A DNA stretch of 7,375 nt from Candidatus Rhabdochlamydia sp. (lineage in GTDB: Bacteria; Chlamydiota; Chlamydiia; Chlamydiales; Rhabdochlamydiaceae): positions 1 through 7,375 of the forward strand of contig JASHXO010000217.1 in NCBI GenBank assembly GCA_030043495.1, given 5' to 3'. Below the pieces are notes generated by a model. The model was not told where the DNA came from and did not search any database. It saw nothing but the letters and a program-made list of their open reading frames with translations. Both the position numbers and the translations under genes were made by a program. Positions within the stretch are counted from its first letter, which is position 1. The number at the start of each line of letters is the position of its first letter. This document shows, in pieces, positions 1 to 6,013 of the stretch.

Positions 1-120
1 AACATCACTTGAGATAGGATTTTCTTTTTAGATAGTGCGCATGTCTCGCAACATCGAGGAATCTGATGCGTTGTGTTTTTGGCATCTTGGTCAATTCGAT
101 GAAGACCTTCAACTGACTAG

Positions 121-281
121 TGCTCTGTAAACTTAATTTTTGCAGTTTGGGCTAACGTGAAAGCTCCCGCGGTTAAGCGATCGTAAAGCGCGCTGTATTA
201 ATTCAATACAGCGCGCTTTACGATCGTTTAACCCCGGGGCTTTGACGTAGCCCAAACTGCAAAAATTAAGTTTACAGAGCA
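121..281. mobile_element. Family A palindromic MITE-like element, copy 1 (161 bp)
   Basis: The element is a nearly complete inverted repeat. It starts TGCTCTGTAAACTTAATTTT and ends with the reverse complement of that sequence. The outer 34 bp of each arm pair perfectly, the middle of the arms pairs imperfectly, and an inner 15-bp stem (185-199 with 205-219) closes on a 5-nt AATTC loop. CTAG sits directly at both ends (117-120 and 282-285), which fits a 4-bp target duplication; TA alone would also fit. It has no room for a transposase, so it would have to be moved in trans. Its reverse complement matches copy 2 with five substitutions and no gaps. Removing it with one CTAG restores the reading frame of the RHS-like gene, which strongly supports these exact borders. 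Confidence 0.85.
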
Positions 282-621
282 CTAGCATCGAGCAATACCT
301 TGGCGGGTCATTATATCGTGTTCAGAAATGGGCTTGGGGAAAAAGAAGAGATGCAGCTCTTTTAATGATGACAACGATCGAAGATGCAGATCACAGTACT
401 CATTATGCTAAAACTTTTTCGTATGATGATAAAGGCGATGTTCTTGAAGAACGGGAATGCGGTAACTTAACTGGAGCAAGCTCCCATCCCATTGCATTAG
501 ATGAAGATGGAGTCCCCGAAACATCCCAAGAATGCCATACCAAGACCTAGTTCTTACTTTACAAAAGACGATCTGGATATCGTCAACCAAAAGGATTCCA
601 AAGGAGACGGGATAAAGCTAG

Positions 622-782
622 TGCTCTGTAAACTTAATTTTTGCGGTTTCGGCTACGTCAAAGCCCCGGGGTTAAACGATCGTAAAGCTAGCTGTATTGA
701 ATTAATACAGCGCGCTTTATGATCGCTTAACCGCGGGAGCTTTCACGTTAGCCCAAACTGCAAAAATTAAGTTTACAGAGCA
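622..782. mobile_element. Family A palindromic MITE-like element, copy 2 (161 bp, inverted relative to copy 1)
   Basis: This copy has the same length and ends as the one at 121-281 but lies in opposite orientation. It is flanked by CTAG at 618-621 and 783-786. Differences from the reverse complement of copy 1 are five substitutions: two in the left arm (GCGGTTTCGGC instead of GCAGTTTGGGC), two in the inner stem (GCTAGC instead of GCGCGC at 687-692) and one near 720. The inner-stem changes are unpaired by the other arm, so this hairpin is slightly decayed. Removal with one CTAG joins the RHS-like frame as ...IKLGYKKG.... The right end lies 172 bp before the tkt start, so the element could affect tkt transcription, but I see no convincing promoter formed by it. 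Confidence 0.85.
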
Positions 783-904
783 CTAGGTTATAAAAAAGGA
801 ACCAACCTGCTCAGACGAGGAAGCGAGAGTGTATGCCTTAAGACTGAGTCAATTTGCTTTTTTAACAAGGCGGCCACAGAATAAAAATCTGGAGAAAAAT
901 CCAT

Positions 905-928
905 CGAAAATCAAATAATCAATTTTCG
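905..928 (+). other. Small hairpin in the leader just upstream of tkt
   Basis: CGAAAAT (905-911) can pair with ATTTTCG (922-928) around a 10-nt loop. It lies 14 nt before the AGGAG ribosome binding site (942-946) of tkt. The stem is short and AT-rich and has no T-tract behind it, so it is not a good terminator. It might be a weak leader structure or chance. The rest of the 787-954 gap is the tail of the RHS-like remnant plus leader sequence with no clear promoter. Confidence 0.2.
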
Positions 929-954
929 CGAACTGTCTCTTAGGAGTTTTTAGC

Positions 955-2946
955 ATGGACGCAGAGTTAAAAAAGCAATTGAGCAAAATCGCCAACACCA
1001 TTCGGGAGCTTTCAATGGAGGCGGTCCAAAAAGCCAATTCTGGTCATCCAGGCTTGCCGATGGGTTGTGCTGAGTTTGGAGCTTATCTGTATGGAGTCTT
1101 GCTTCGACACAATCCTAAAAATCCTAAATGGCTCAACCGCGATCGATTTGTCCTCTCTGCCGGCCATGGCTCGATGTTCCTCTATTCTTTGCTGCATTTG
1201 TCCGGCTTTGGTCTTTCGATGGACGAGATCAAACGGTTTCGTCAGATCCATTCCAAAACTCCAGGTCATCCGGAATATCATATCACGACTGGCGTTGAGG
1301 CGACGACTGGACCTCTAGGACAAGGCGTCGGTAATGCTGTTGGGCAAGCATTGGGCTTGAAAATGCTAGCTGCGCGGTTTAACAGCGACGAATTCCCTTT
1401 GTTCAATAGTAAAGTCTATTGTTTAGCTGGAGATGGCTGTATGATGGAAGGTGTTTCTTCCGAAGCCTCTTCGCTGGCAGGACATTTGGGATTGGACAAC
1501 TTGGTACTTATCTACGATGCCAATAAGGTAACTCTAGACGGATTCTTGGCCGAGTCCGATTCCGAAGATACCAAGCTTCGTTATTTGGGCTACAATTGGG
1601 ATGTCTTTGAATTGGATGGTTATGATTTTGATCAGATGGAAAAAATCTTTAACCATATTCGCGAACATCAAGCAAAACCGACTCTTGTGATCATGCACAC
1701 GATTATCGGTAAAGGATCTCCAAACAAGGCCGGTACGCACAAAGTTCACGGTTCTCCTCTAGGTGTAGAAGAAGTCGAGGCGACAAAAAAAGCTCTTGGG
1801 CTTCCGGAAGAAGAATTTTATGCCCCGCAGTCAGTTTACACATTTTTTGAGCAGAAATTGGCCAAAGATATTGCCATGGAACAAAAATGGAAGGAGATGT
1901 TCCGTCGATTTTCTGAAACCAAGCCTGATCTGGTAAAAATATTTATGCAAATGGTGGAAAAAAAACTTCCCGACGATCTCGAAGCAGAGCTGCGCAAAGT
2001 AGAAATCAAGAGTCCCATCGCAACGCGCAGCGCTTCTCAAGTTGTTCTCAATATTCTCGGAGAACTCCTTCCTCAGCTCATTGGAGGTTCCGCTGATCTT
2101 TCCGGTTCGGATATGACGATGATGAAAAAATATCCAATCATCTCGAAAGGCAATTTCTCAGGTCGCAATATCAAATACGGAGTTCGCGAATTTGGCATGG
2201 CGGCTGCAGCAACTGGTCTTGCTGAGACAGATATGATCGTGCCCTTCATTGGAACATTTTTAACCTTTTCCGATTACATGCGCAATGCCGTGCGCTTGGC
2301 CGCGCTCTCAAAAGTGCAAGTCATCTATCAATTTACCCACGATTCGATCTTTTTAGGAGAAGACGGTCCTACCCATCAACCGATTGAGCATTTAGCCGCC
2401 TTACGCACTATGCCGAATCTGCATCTCATCCGCCCTGCTGACAGCTGGGAAGTGAAAATGGCTTGGATTGCGGCGCTCCGTTACCGCGGCCCCACAGCGC
2501 TCGTGCTTTCACGACAAAATCTTCCTGAGCTCGCTTGTTGTAATGTTCCCTATGATCAAGGGATGGCCAAAGGCGCTTACATCGTAAAAAAAGAAACAGC
2601 GAAGCCTGATTTTACACTCATGGCGACAGGTTCAGAAGTTTCTCTTGCCATCGATGTGGCTGCAGCTCTGGAAAAACTCGGTAAATCTGTACGAGTCATT
2701 TCGATGCCTTGCTGGGAACTTTTCGAAGAGCAGAGCGATGATTATAAGCGCAACGTCGTCGGGGGAGATTTAGGGCGCCGGGTAAGTATAGAAGCTGCTG
2801 TCAGTTTCGGTTGGTCAAAGTGGATCGGCCCTGAAGGCATCTCCATCAGTGTTGAGACATACGGTGAATCTGCTCCGATCAGCGACCTCGCCGCGGAGTT
2901 TGGCTTTACTGTCGACTCGATTTTAGATCGACTTTTACATGAATGA
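955..2946 (+). CDS. tkt: Transketolase
   Basis: Cytoplasmic thiamine-diphosphate enzyme that moves two-carbon units between sugar phosphates in the non-oxidative pentose phosphate pathway, linking glycolytic intermediates to ribose-5-phosphate and erythrose-4-phosphate. The 663-residue length is normal for a full-length bacterial transketolase. Visible signatures are [10 protein letters not shown] (28-37), [10 protein letters not shown] (119-128), the cofactor motif starting GDGCMMEG (159-166) and ending near N190, VREFGM (410-415) with the expected catalytic Glu at 412, and [15 protein letters not shown] (462-476) in the pyrimidine-binding half. The C-terminal domain carries [10 protein letters not shown] (556-565) and ends with ETYGESAP (634-641). 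The ATG at 955 is supported by AGGAG at 942-946, 8 nt upstream, and by the normal family N-terminus. The stop codon overlaps the start of hemE, implying co-transcription. No key residue appears to be missing. Confidence 0.96.
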   Translation: MDAELKKQLSKIANTIRELSMEAVQKANSGHPGLPMGCAEFGAYLYGVLLRHNPKNPKWLNRDRFVLSAGHGSMFLYSLLHLSGFGLSMDEIKRFRQIHSKTPGHPEYHITTGVEATTGPLGQGVGNAVGQALGLKMLAARFNSDEFPLFNSKVYCLAGDGCMMEGVSSEASSLAGHLGLDNLVLIYDANKVTLDGFLAESDSEDTKLRYLGYNWDVFELDGYDFDQMEKIFNHIREHQAKPTLVIMHTIIGKGSPNKAGTHKVHGSPLGVEEVEATKKALGLPEEEFYAPQSVYTFFEQKLAKDIAMEQKWKEMFRRFSETKPDLVKIFMQMVEKKLPDDLEAELRKVEIKSPIATRSASQVVLNILGELLPQLIGGSADLSGSDMTMMKKYPIISKGNFSGRNIKYGVREFGMAAAATGLAETDMIVPFIGTFLTFSDYMRNAVRLAALSKVQVIYQFTHDSIFLGEDGPTHQPIEHLAALRTMPNLHLIRPADSWEVKMAWIAALRYRGPTALVLSRQNLPELACCNVPYDQGMAKGAYIVKKETAKPDFTLMATGSEVSLAIDVAAALEKLGKSVRVISMPCWELFEEQSDDYKRNVVGGDLGRRVSIEAAVSFGWSKWIGPEGISISVETYGESAPISDLAAEFGFTVDSILDRLLHE

Positions 2947-3952
2947 CCTACTTTTAAAAGCGTTACGCTGCGAAAAAATTTCTCGTCCTCCTGTCTGGTT
3001 GATGCGGCAGGCAGGACGTTATATGCCCCAATATCAAGCGCTGCGCATGAAGCATTCGCTTTGGCAAATGTTCCATCATCCAGAAATTGCCGCTGAAGTG
3101 ACCTGTCTTCCTCTTAAGCTTCTAGATGTCGATGCTGCCATTCTCTTTTCTGATATCCTCGTGATTGCAGAAGCATTAGGGCTTTCAATGCGTTTTCCAG
3201 AAGGCAAAGGACCGCGAGTTGAGCCTTCGATAAAGACCAAGATCCAAATCGATTCTTTGACCTACATCCCAGTCGAAAAGTCATTAGACTATGTTTTCGA
3301 AACGATCAAGATTGTTAAAGAAAAGATCAACGTTCCTCTTATTGGGTTTAGCGGAGGCCCATTTACTGTTGCGAGCTACTTCATTGATTCAACAAGCCAA
3401 AATGCCTTTGGACAGACAAAACTCTGGATCAAAACAGATCCTAAGACACTGCACACCCTTCTTACAAAAATTACTGAGGCGACAATTGCTTATCTCGAAG
3501 AACAAATTCGATCGGGAGCCGACGTGATCCAGGTCTTTGATTCCTGGGCCAATGTTCTCAATGATGAGGAATTTGCGCTATTTTCACTTCCCTATTTGAA
3601 CCAGATTGTGAAAGCCCTTGGGCCGAGCCGCGTACCCGTCATCCTTTTTTGTCGAAGTTCTAGTCTTCGCGCTGAAGCCTTGGCGGGATTGCGGCCATCA
3701 GGAATTAGCTTTGATTGGCACCTTCCGATGTATGAACTGCGGCAAAAAGTGCCATTCCCGATTGCCGTGCAGGGAAACTTCAATCCCGAGTTTCTAAAAT
3801 TGCCTTTAGACCAAATCCGCGCAGGCGTGAAAGAGTTGTTGTCCTCCATGCAAGGCCAACTTGGATTCATTGTCAATCTCGGCCACGGCATTACGCCGGA
3901 CATTCCTTTGGAGAACGTCCGTACATTTGTCAAATCGGTTAAAAATAACTAA
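2939..3952 (+). CDS. hemE: Uroporphyrinogen III decarboxylase
   Basis: Cytoplasmic enzyme of tetrapyrrole synthesis that removes four acetate carboxyls from uroporphyrinogen III to give coproporphyrinogen III; it needs no cofactor. The 337-residue length fits the family. Motifs seen are the N-terminal signature RPPVWLMRQAGRYMPQY (16-32) with substrate-contact Arg23 and Arg27, ILFSDIL (68-74) with the catalytic Asp72, GFSGGPFTVASYF (136-148) with Tyr147, VFDSWA (199-204), VQGN (277-280) and NLGHGI (313-318) with His316. The ATG overlaps the last 8 bp of tkt and has no clear Shine-Dalgarno sequence, so translation is probably coupled to tkt. No strong terminator follows: only the short palindrome TTTTTCGAAAAA lies downstream at about 3961-3972, before the family B element. 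Chlamydial genomes often group hemE with other heme genes, but hemN and hemG are not seen here. Confidence 0.96.
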   Translation: MNDLLLKALRCEKISRPPVWLMRQAGRYMPQYQALRMKHSLWQMFHHPEIAAEVTCLPLKLLDVDAAILFSDILVIAEALGLSMRFPEGKGPRVEPSIKTKIQIDSLTYIPVEKSLDYVFETIKIVKEKINVPLIGFSGGPFTVASYFIDSTSQNAFGQTKLWIKTDPKTLHTLLTKITEATIAYLEEQIRSGADVIQVFDSWANVLNDEEFALFSLPYLNQIVKALGPSRVPVILFCRSSSLRAEALAGLRPSGISFDWHLPMYELRQKVPFPIAVQGNFNPEFLKLPLDQIRAGVKELLSSMQGQLGFIVNLGHGITPDIPLENVRTFVKSVKNN

Positions 3953-3979
3953 TGCTTGTATTTTTCGAAAAAAAACTAA

Positions 3980-4141
3980 GAGCATGTTTACAAATTATCA
4001 TAGCTTGATTTTTGATGAATTTTTTTGCAGGTTTTAATGCCGCTTCGAAGCACATACTTAAATAAAGTAAGGCAAAAAGTGGCGTTAGAAGATGCGAAAA
4101 AAGTCGCAAAAAGCGAACTATGGTAACTTGTAAACATGCTC
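3980..4141. mobile_element. Family B MITE-like element, copy 1 (about 162 bp)
   Basis: This non-coding element is bounded by imperfect inverted repeats of about 25 bp. The left end reads GAGCATGTTTACAAATTATC and the right end, reverse-complemented, reads GAGCATGTTTACAAGTTACC. TAA lies directly outside both ends (3977-3979 and 4142-4144), fitting a 3-bp TNA-type duplication as in part of the IS5 group. Because of the flanking bases, a 5-bp CTAAG duplication (3976-3980 and 4141-4145) with a slightly shorter element fits equally well. The interior shows no credible gene and only weak self-complementarity, unlike family A. It fills most of the 224-bp gap between hemE and the amine oxidase gene and ends 35 bp before the latter's start codon, so it may have replaced or separated its original promoter. 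Confidence 0.75.
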
Positions 4142-4176
4142 TAAGAGTAAGCCCAGCATATGTTTGAGAGGCTGCC

Positions 4177-5589
4177 ATGATTTGTAAATGCTTTCAGATT
4201 CTGTTCTTTTTCTTGATCGCAGCAAATTCTGTGTTTGCTGAGTATAGGAAAATCGTCGTCATCGGTGGAGGCCTTGCTGGTCTTACTACAGCCTACCGTT
4301 TACAGCAGCTCACCGGAGAGCCTGTCGAGATTTATGAAGCGAGGGAGAGAGTAGGCGGAAGGGTATTGACAGCGCATTTTTACGATTCTCATGAAGAGCT
4401 TGGAGCAAAATTTCTCGACGTTACTGATTCTAAAAATCTCAAAGCTCTCATTACCGAGATGAAATTGGAAGTCGAGGATTATACAACAGACATCATTGAT
4501 CGAAAATATGATTACAAAGGCAAAGCCGCCCCTTACTACAACGTCTTCTTGAGCGCTCCTTCTCCAGATGAGACGACCTACGATCTGCTCAAAGAGTGGT
4601 CGAGAAAAGAAAAAAATCTTGGAGGCGTCTTGGACTCCTTTTTTGCAAAGCAAGAGATTCCTAGGCATTTGACAGAAATTCGGATGCGCGGATACGAAGG
4701 CAACGATACCAAAGATCTATCCATCGAATATTTAGACAGTTTTTGGAACTATTACAATAAATGCTTCTTGATCGCACATGGGAGGGCTAAAAATACTGCT
4801 CATCATCAAACCATCAAAGGGGGGAACAGCCGTCTTCCCGAAAAGCTCGCAGAAGTTTTGAAGGGACATGTTCACTTAGGCCAGCCTTTGCAAAAAATTT
4901 CCATGACGCACGATGGTAAGTATCTCCTGGAATTTCCCAGTAGTAAGACAGTCACGACAGATTGCCTCATACTGGCTATTCCCTGCTCAACTTTAAGGGA
5001 TATCAAGGTGGAGAAAGGAATTATTCCTTCCGATCAATGGGAAGCTATAAAAATATTGCAATATGGCACAAACGGCTATGTCCTGATCAGTGTAAATATT
5101 GGCAAAGAAGGCGCTGCTGAATATTCCGTCACCGAAGATACCATCGTGTGGTTCAATAAAGACCGTAAAATTCTAACGATGGCCTTTGGAGGAAAAGTCG
5201 GTATCTTTAACACCAGGTCTTCTGAAGATGTTGTTAAGATTATCAAACGCGAAATGCCGTCGCTTAACCTGCTCTTCCCCTCGATCAAATATACCGGAAA
5301 GAAACAAGCAGTGAGCTGGATCAACGAAGAATTCTCAAAAGGAAGTACGAGCAGCTGGGGAGTTGGCCAATTTGAGCTTTTTAATGAGACAATGGAATTG
5401 CTCGGCGAAAAAGTCCGTAAAGTTTTCCGTCCTGTCCAAAACCGCATCTTTTTTGCCGGAGAACACACCTCTGTCGATCATCCTGCGACAATGGAAGGTG
5501 CTGTGGAATCGGGAGAAGCGGCAGCGCGCATGATTGCGCAAATTATTAAGCCGGCCAAAGAAAAAGAAACCACCGGGCCCGGTTCTTAG
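4177..5589 (+). CDS. Exported FAD-dependent amine oxidase-like protein
   Basis: Predicted flavoprotein oxidase of the monoamine oxidase fold, 470 residues. A Sec-type signal peptide covers about residues 1-21: Lys4, a hydrophobic core at 7-17, and likely cleavage after SVFA. No twin-arginine is present. The FAD-binding Rossmann motif VVIGGGLAGLTTAYRL (27-42) follows, with EIYEARERVGGR (51-62), then IKGGNSRLPEKLAE (213-226). WINEEFSKGSTSSW (381-394) and the C-terminal FAD segment RIFFAGEHTSVDHPATMEGA (423-442) come later. These fit amine oxidases better than protoporphyrinogen oxidase (HemG/HemY), although the hemE neighbour makes that alternative worth stating. At YGTNGY (296-301) many family members have Lys where Tyr301 stands; that Lys usually sits near the flavin N5, so activity may differ. 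The ATG is supported by GAGAGG at 4166-4171. The 3' end contains the perfect palindrome ACCGGGCCCGGT (5572-5583), and the stop codon is completed by the first base of a family B remnant. Substrate unknown. Confidence 0.8.
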   Translation: MICKCFQILFFFLIAANSVFAEYRKIVVIGGGLAGLTTAYRLQQLTGEPVEIYEARERVGGRVLTAHFYDSHEELGAKFLDVTDSKNLKALITEMKLEVEDYTTDIIDRKYDYKGKAAPYYNVFLSAPSPDETTYDLLKEWSRKEKNLGGVLDSFFAKQEIPRHLTEIRMRGYEGNDTKDLSIEYLDSFWNYYNKCFLIAHGRAKNTAHHQTIKGGNSRLPEKLAEVLKGHVHLGQPLQKISMTHDGKYLLEFPSSKTVTTDCLILAIPCSTLRDIKVEKGIIPSDQWEAIKILQYGTNGYVLISVNIGKEGAAEYSVTEDTIVWFNKDRKILTMAFGGKVGIFNTRSSEDVVKIIKREMPSLNLLFPSIKYTGKKQAVSWINEEFSKGSTSSWGVGQFELFNETMELLGEKVRKVFRPVQNRIFFAGEHTSVDHPATMEGAVESGEAAARMIAQIIKPAKEKETTGPGS

Positions 5590-5644
5590 AGCATGTTTAC
5601 AAATTACCATAGTTCGCTTTTTTGCGACTTTTTTCGCATCTTCT
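5589..5644. mobile_element. Family B element remnant, copy 2 (56 bp, one end only)
   Basis: The first 56 bp match the reverse complement of the right arm of the copy at 3980-4141 (GAGCATGTTTACAA, then CATAGTTCGC and CGACTTTTTTCGCATCTTCT), with one substitution and one extra T. Similarity stops abruptly after 5644. TTA (5586-5588) precedes it, fitting the TNA target pattern. The orientation is opposite to copy 1, so matching arms face each other across the amine oxidase gene. A GGCATGTCTAA string at 5649-5659 faintly resembles a degenerate far end, but the flank does not match, so this is better called a truncated remnant. Confidence 0.7.
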
Positions 5645-5816
5645 CAGAGGCATGTCTAATGAGAAAAACGCAAGGGCTCTCTCTGTACCCCTGTGGTTTT
5701 AAAACAAATCTGTCTCTTTGAATTCGATTTGGTTTGAATAATAATCACAATTCAATACAATTAAGTCATAAATTCATATTTGTATAAATATGATTTTACA
5801 TTCAAAAAGGAGCAAA
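5645..5816 (+). other. AT-rich intergenic stretch between the family B remnant and the small ORF
   Basis: No gene or stable terminator is seen here. The first 50 bases are of ordinary composition; from about 5697 on the sequence becomes strongly AT-rich, as expected for a promoter region serving the small ORF and possibly the symporter. Together with the T-rich tract at 5937-6000, which contains only a weak hairpin (AGCTT TTT AAGCT) near 5978-5990, it makes up the non-coding part of the 5590-6013 gap. Confidence 0.4.
5718..5745 (+). promoter_or_regulatory. Possible sigma-66/sigma-70-type promoter upstream of the small ORF
   Basis: TTGAAT (5718-5723) and AATAAT (5740-5745) are separated by 16 nt and match the -35 and -10 consensus at four and five of six positions. 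Transcription would begin near 5752 and give a leader of about 65 nt before the small ORF. A second candidate -10, TATAAA at 5783-5788, has only a poor -35 partner (TTAAGT, 5761-5766). AT-rich DNA produces such matches easily. Confidence 0.3.
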
Positions 5817-5936
5817 ATGATGAACATTTTCACGCAAGAACCCTTAGGGGATCAGATCGGATCACTTTTATCCTGCCTCACCTTTTTCAAGTCTTTGAAA
5901 CGTAAGTCTCATAAAGTTACTTTCAAGCGAAAGTAA
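5817..5936 (+). CDS. Small hypothetical protein (39 residues) with a strong ribosome binding site
   Basis: A short ORF starting with two consecutive Met codons and ending in TAA. AAGGAG at 5807-5812 lies 4 nt before the first ATG and 7 nt before the second (5820), so the second is probably the true start, giving 38 residues. The product begins MMNIFTQEPLGDQIG, has a short hydrophobic stretch (SLLSCLTFF, 16-24) and a strongly basic tail (25-39) rich in Lys and Arg. I do not recognise it and see no domain. It lies 77 bp upstream of the symporter in the same direction, so it could be an independent small protein, a short membrane-associated basic peptide, or a leader peptide for the transporter gene. 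The AT-rich upstream region is promoter-like. The good ribosome binding site is the main reason to keep it; chance remains possible. Confidence 0.4.
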   Translation: MMNIFTQEPLGDQIGSLLSCLTFFKSLKRKSHKVTFKRK

Positions 5937-6013
5937 ACTTCTTTTTTTTCTTTTAATTTCCTTTATTTAATTTTTTAGCTTTTTAAGCTTATTTTTTTTA
6001 TTGAGATGAGACT

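Larger units (their letters stand above)
41..884 (+). pseudogene. RHS/YD-repeat-like protein fragment, disrupted by two palindromic elements and a frameshift
   Basis: This is a decayed coding region read in three pieces: 41-120, 286-550 and about 550-884. The middle piece encodes a YD-type repeat unit (TFSYDDKGDVLEERECGNL), followed by an LDEDGVP segment, then SYFTKDDLDIV and DSKGDGIK. The last piece adds LGYKKGTNLL. This order resembles RHS/YD-repeat proteins, which are large surface or toxin-delivery proteins; the assignment is from memory of the family. Joining 41-120 directly to 286 gives ...LQLTSIEQYLGG... without a frame change. Joining 618-621 to 787 gives ...DGIKLGYKKG.... A frame change (one base gained or two lost) lies at about 545-556, just where TKT should run into SYFTKDD. 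The end is ragged: the rejoined frame stops at 882-884. An in-frame TAG at 29-31 precedes the ATG at 41, so the true start is probably lost. Only about 170 codons remain, far fewer than an intact RHS protein. Expression is unlikely. Confidence 0.6.

Noticed and set aside
121..281. Reading the long hairpins as transcription terminators, attenuators or a structured RNA gene
   Set aside because: There is no T-tract after the stem, the borders coincide with a duplicated CTAG, and removal restores a coding frame, so insertion is the better explanation.
772..794. Hybrid promoter at the right end of family A copy 2 (TTTACA and TATAAA)
   Set aside because: The spacing is only 11 nt, too short for a sigma-70-type promoter, and no other -35 at 16-18 nt is convincing.
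4177..4198. The start of the amine oxidase gene (TTTGTAAATGCT) resembles a family B end (CTTGTAAACATGCT)
   Set aside because: The likeness is short and needs a 2-bp gap, and the region encodes a sensible signal peptide, so it is probably chance.
5076..5468. A 130-codon open frame on the minus strand inside the amine oxidase gene
   Set aside because: It lies wholly antisense to a well-supported gene and has no recognisable domain; it is a shadow frame. The same holds for the 122-codon minus frame at 4300-4668 and the 113-codon one at 3592-3933.
4177..5589. Naming the flavoprotein hemG/hemY because it follows hemE
   Set aside because: The signal peptide and the amine-oxidase-type central and C-terminal motifs fit better with an exported amine oxidase; neighbourhood alone is not enough.
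3981..5644. A functional composite transposon carrying the amine oxidase
   Set aside because: No transposase is present, one bounding copy is a 56-bp remnant, and no duplication around the whole unit can be seen.
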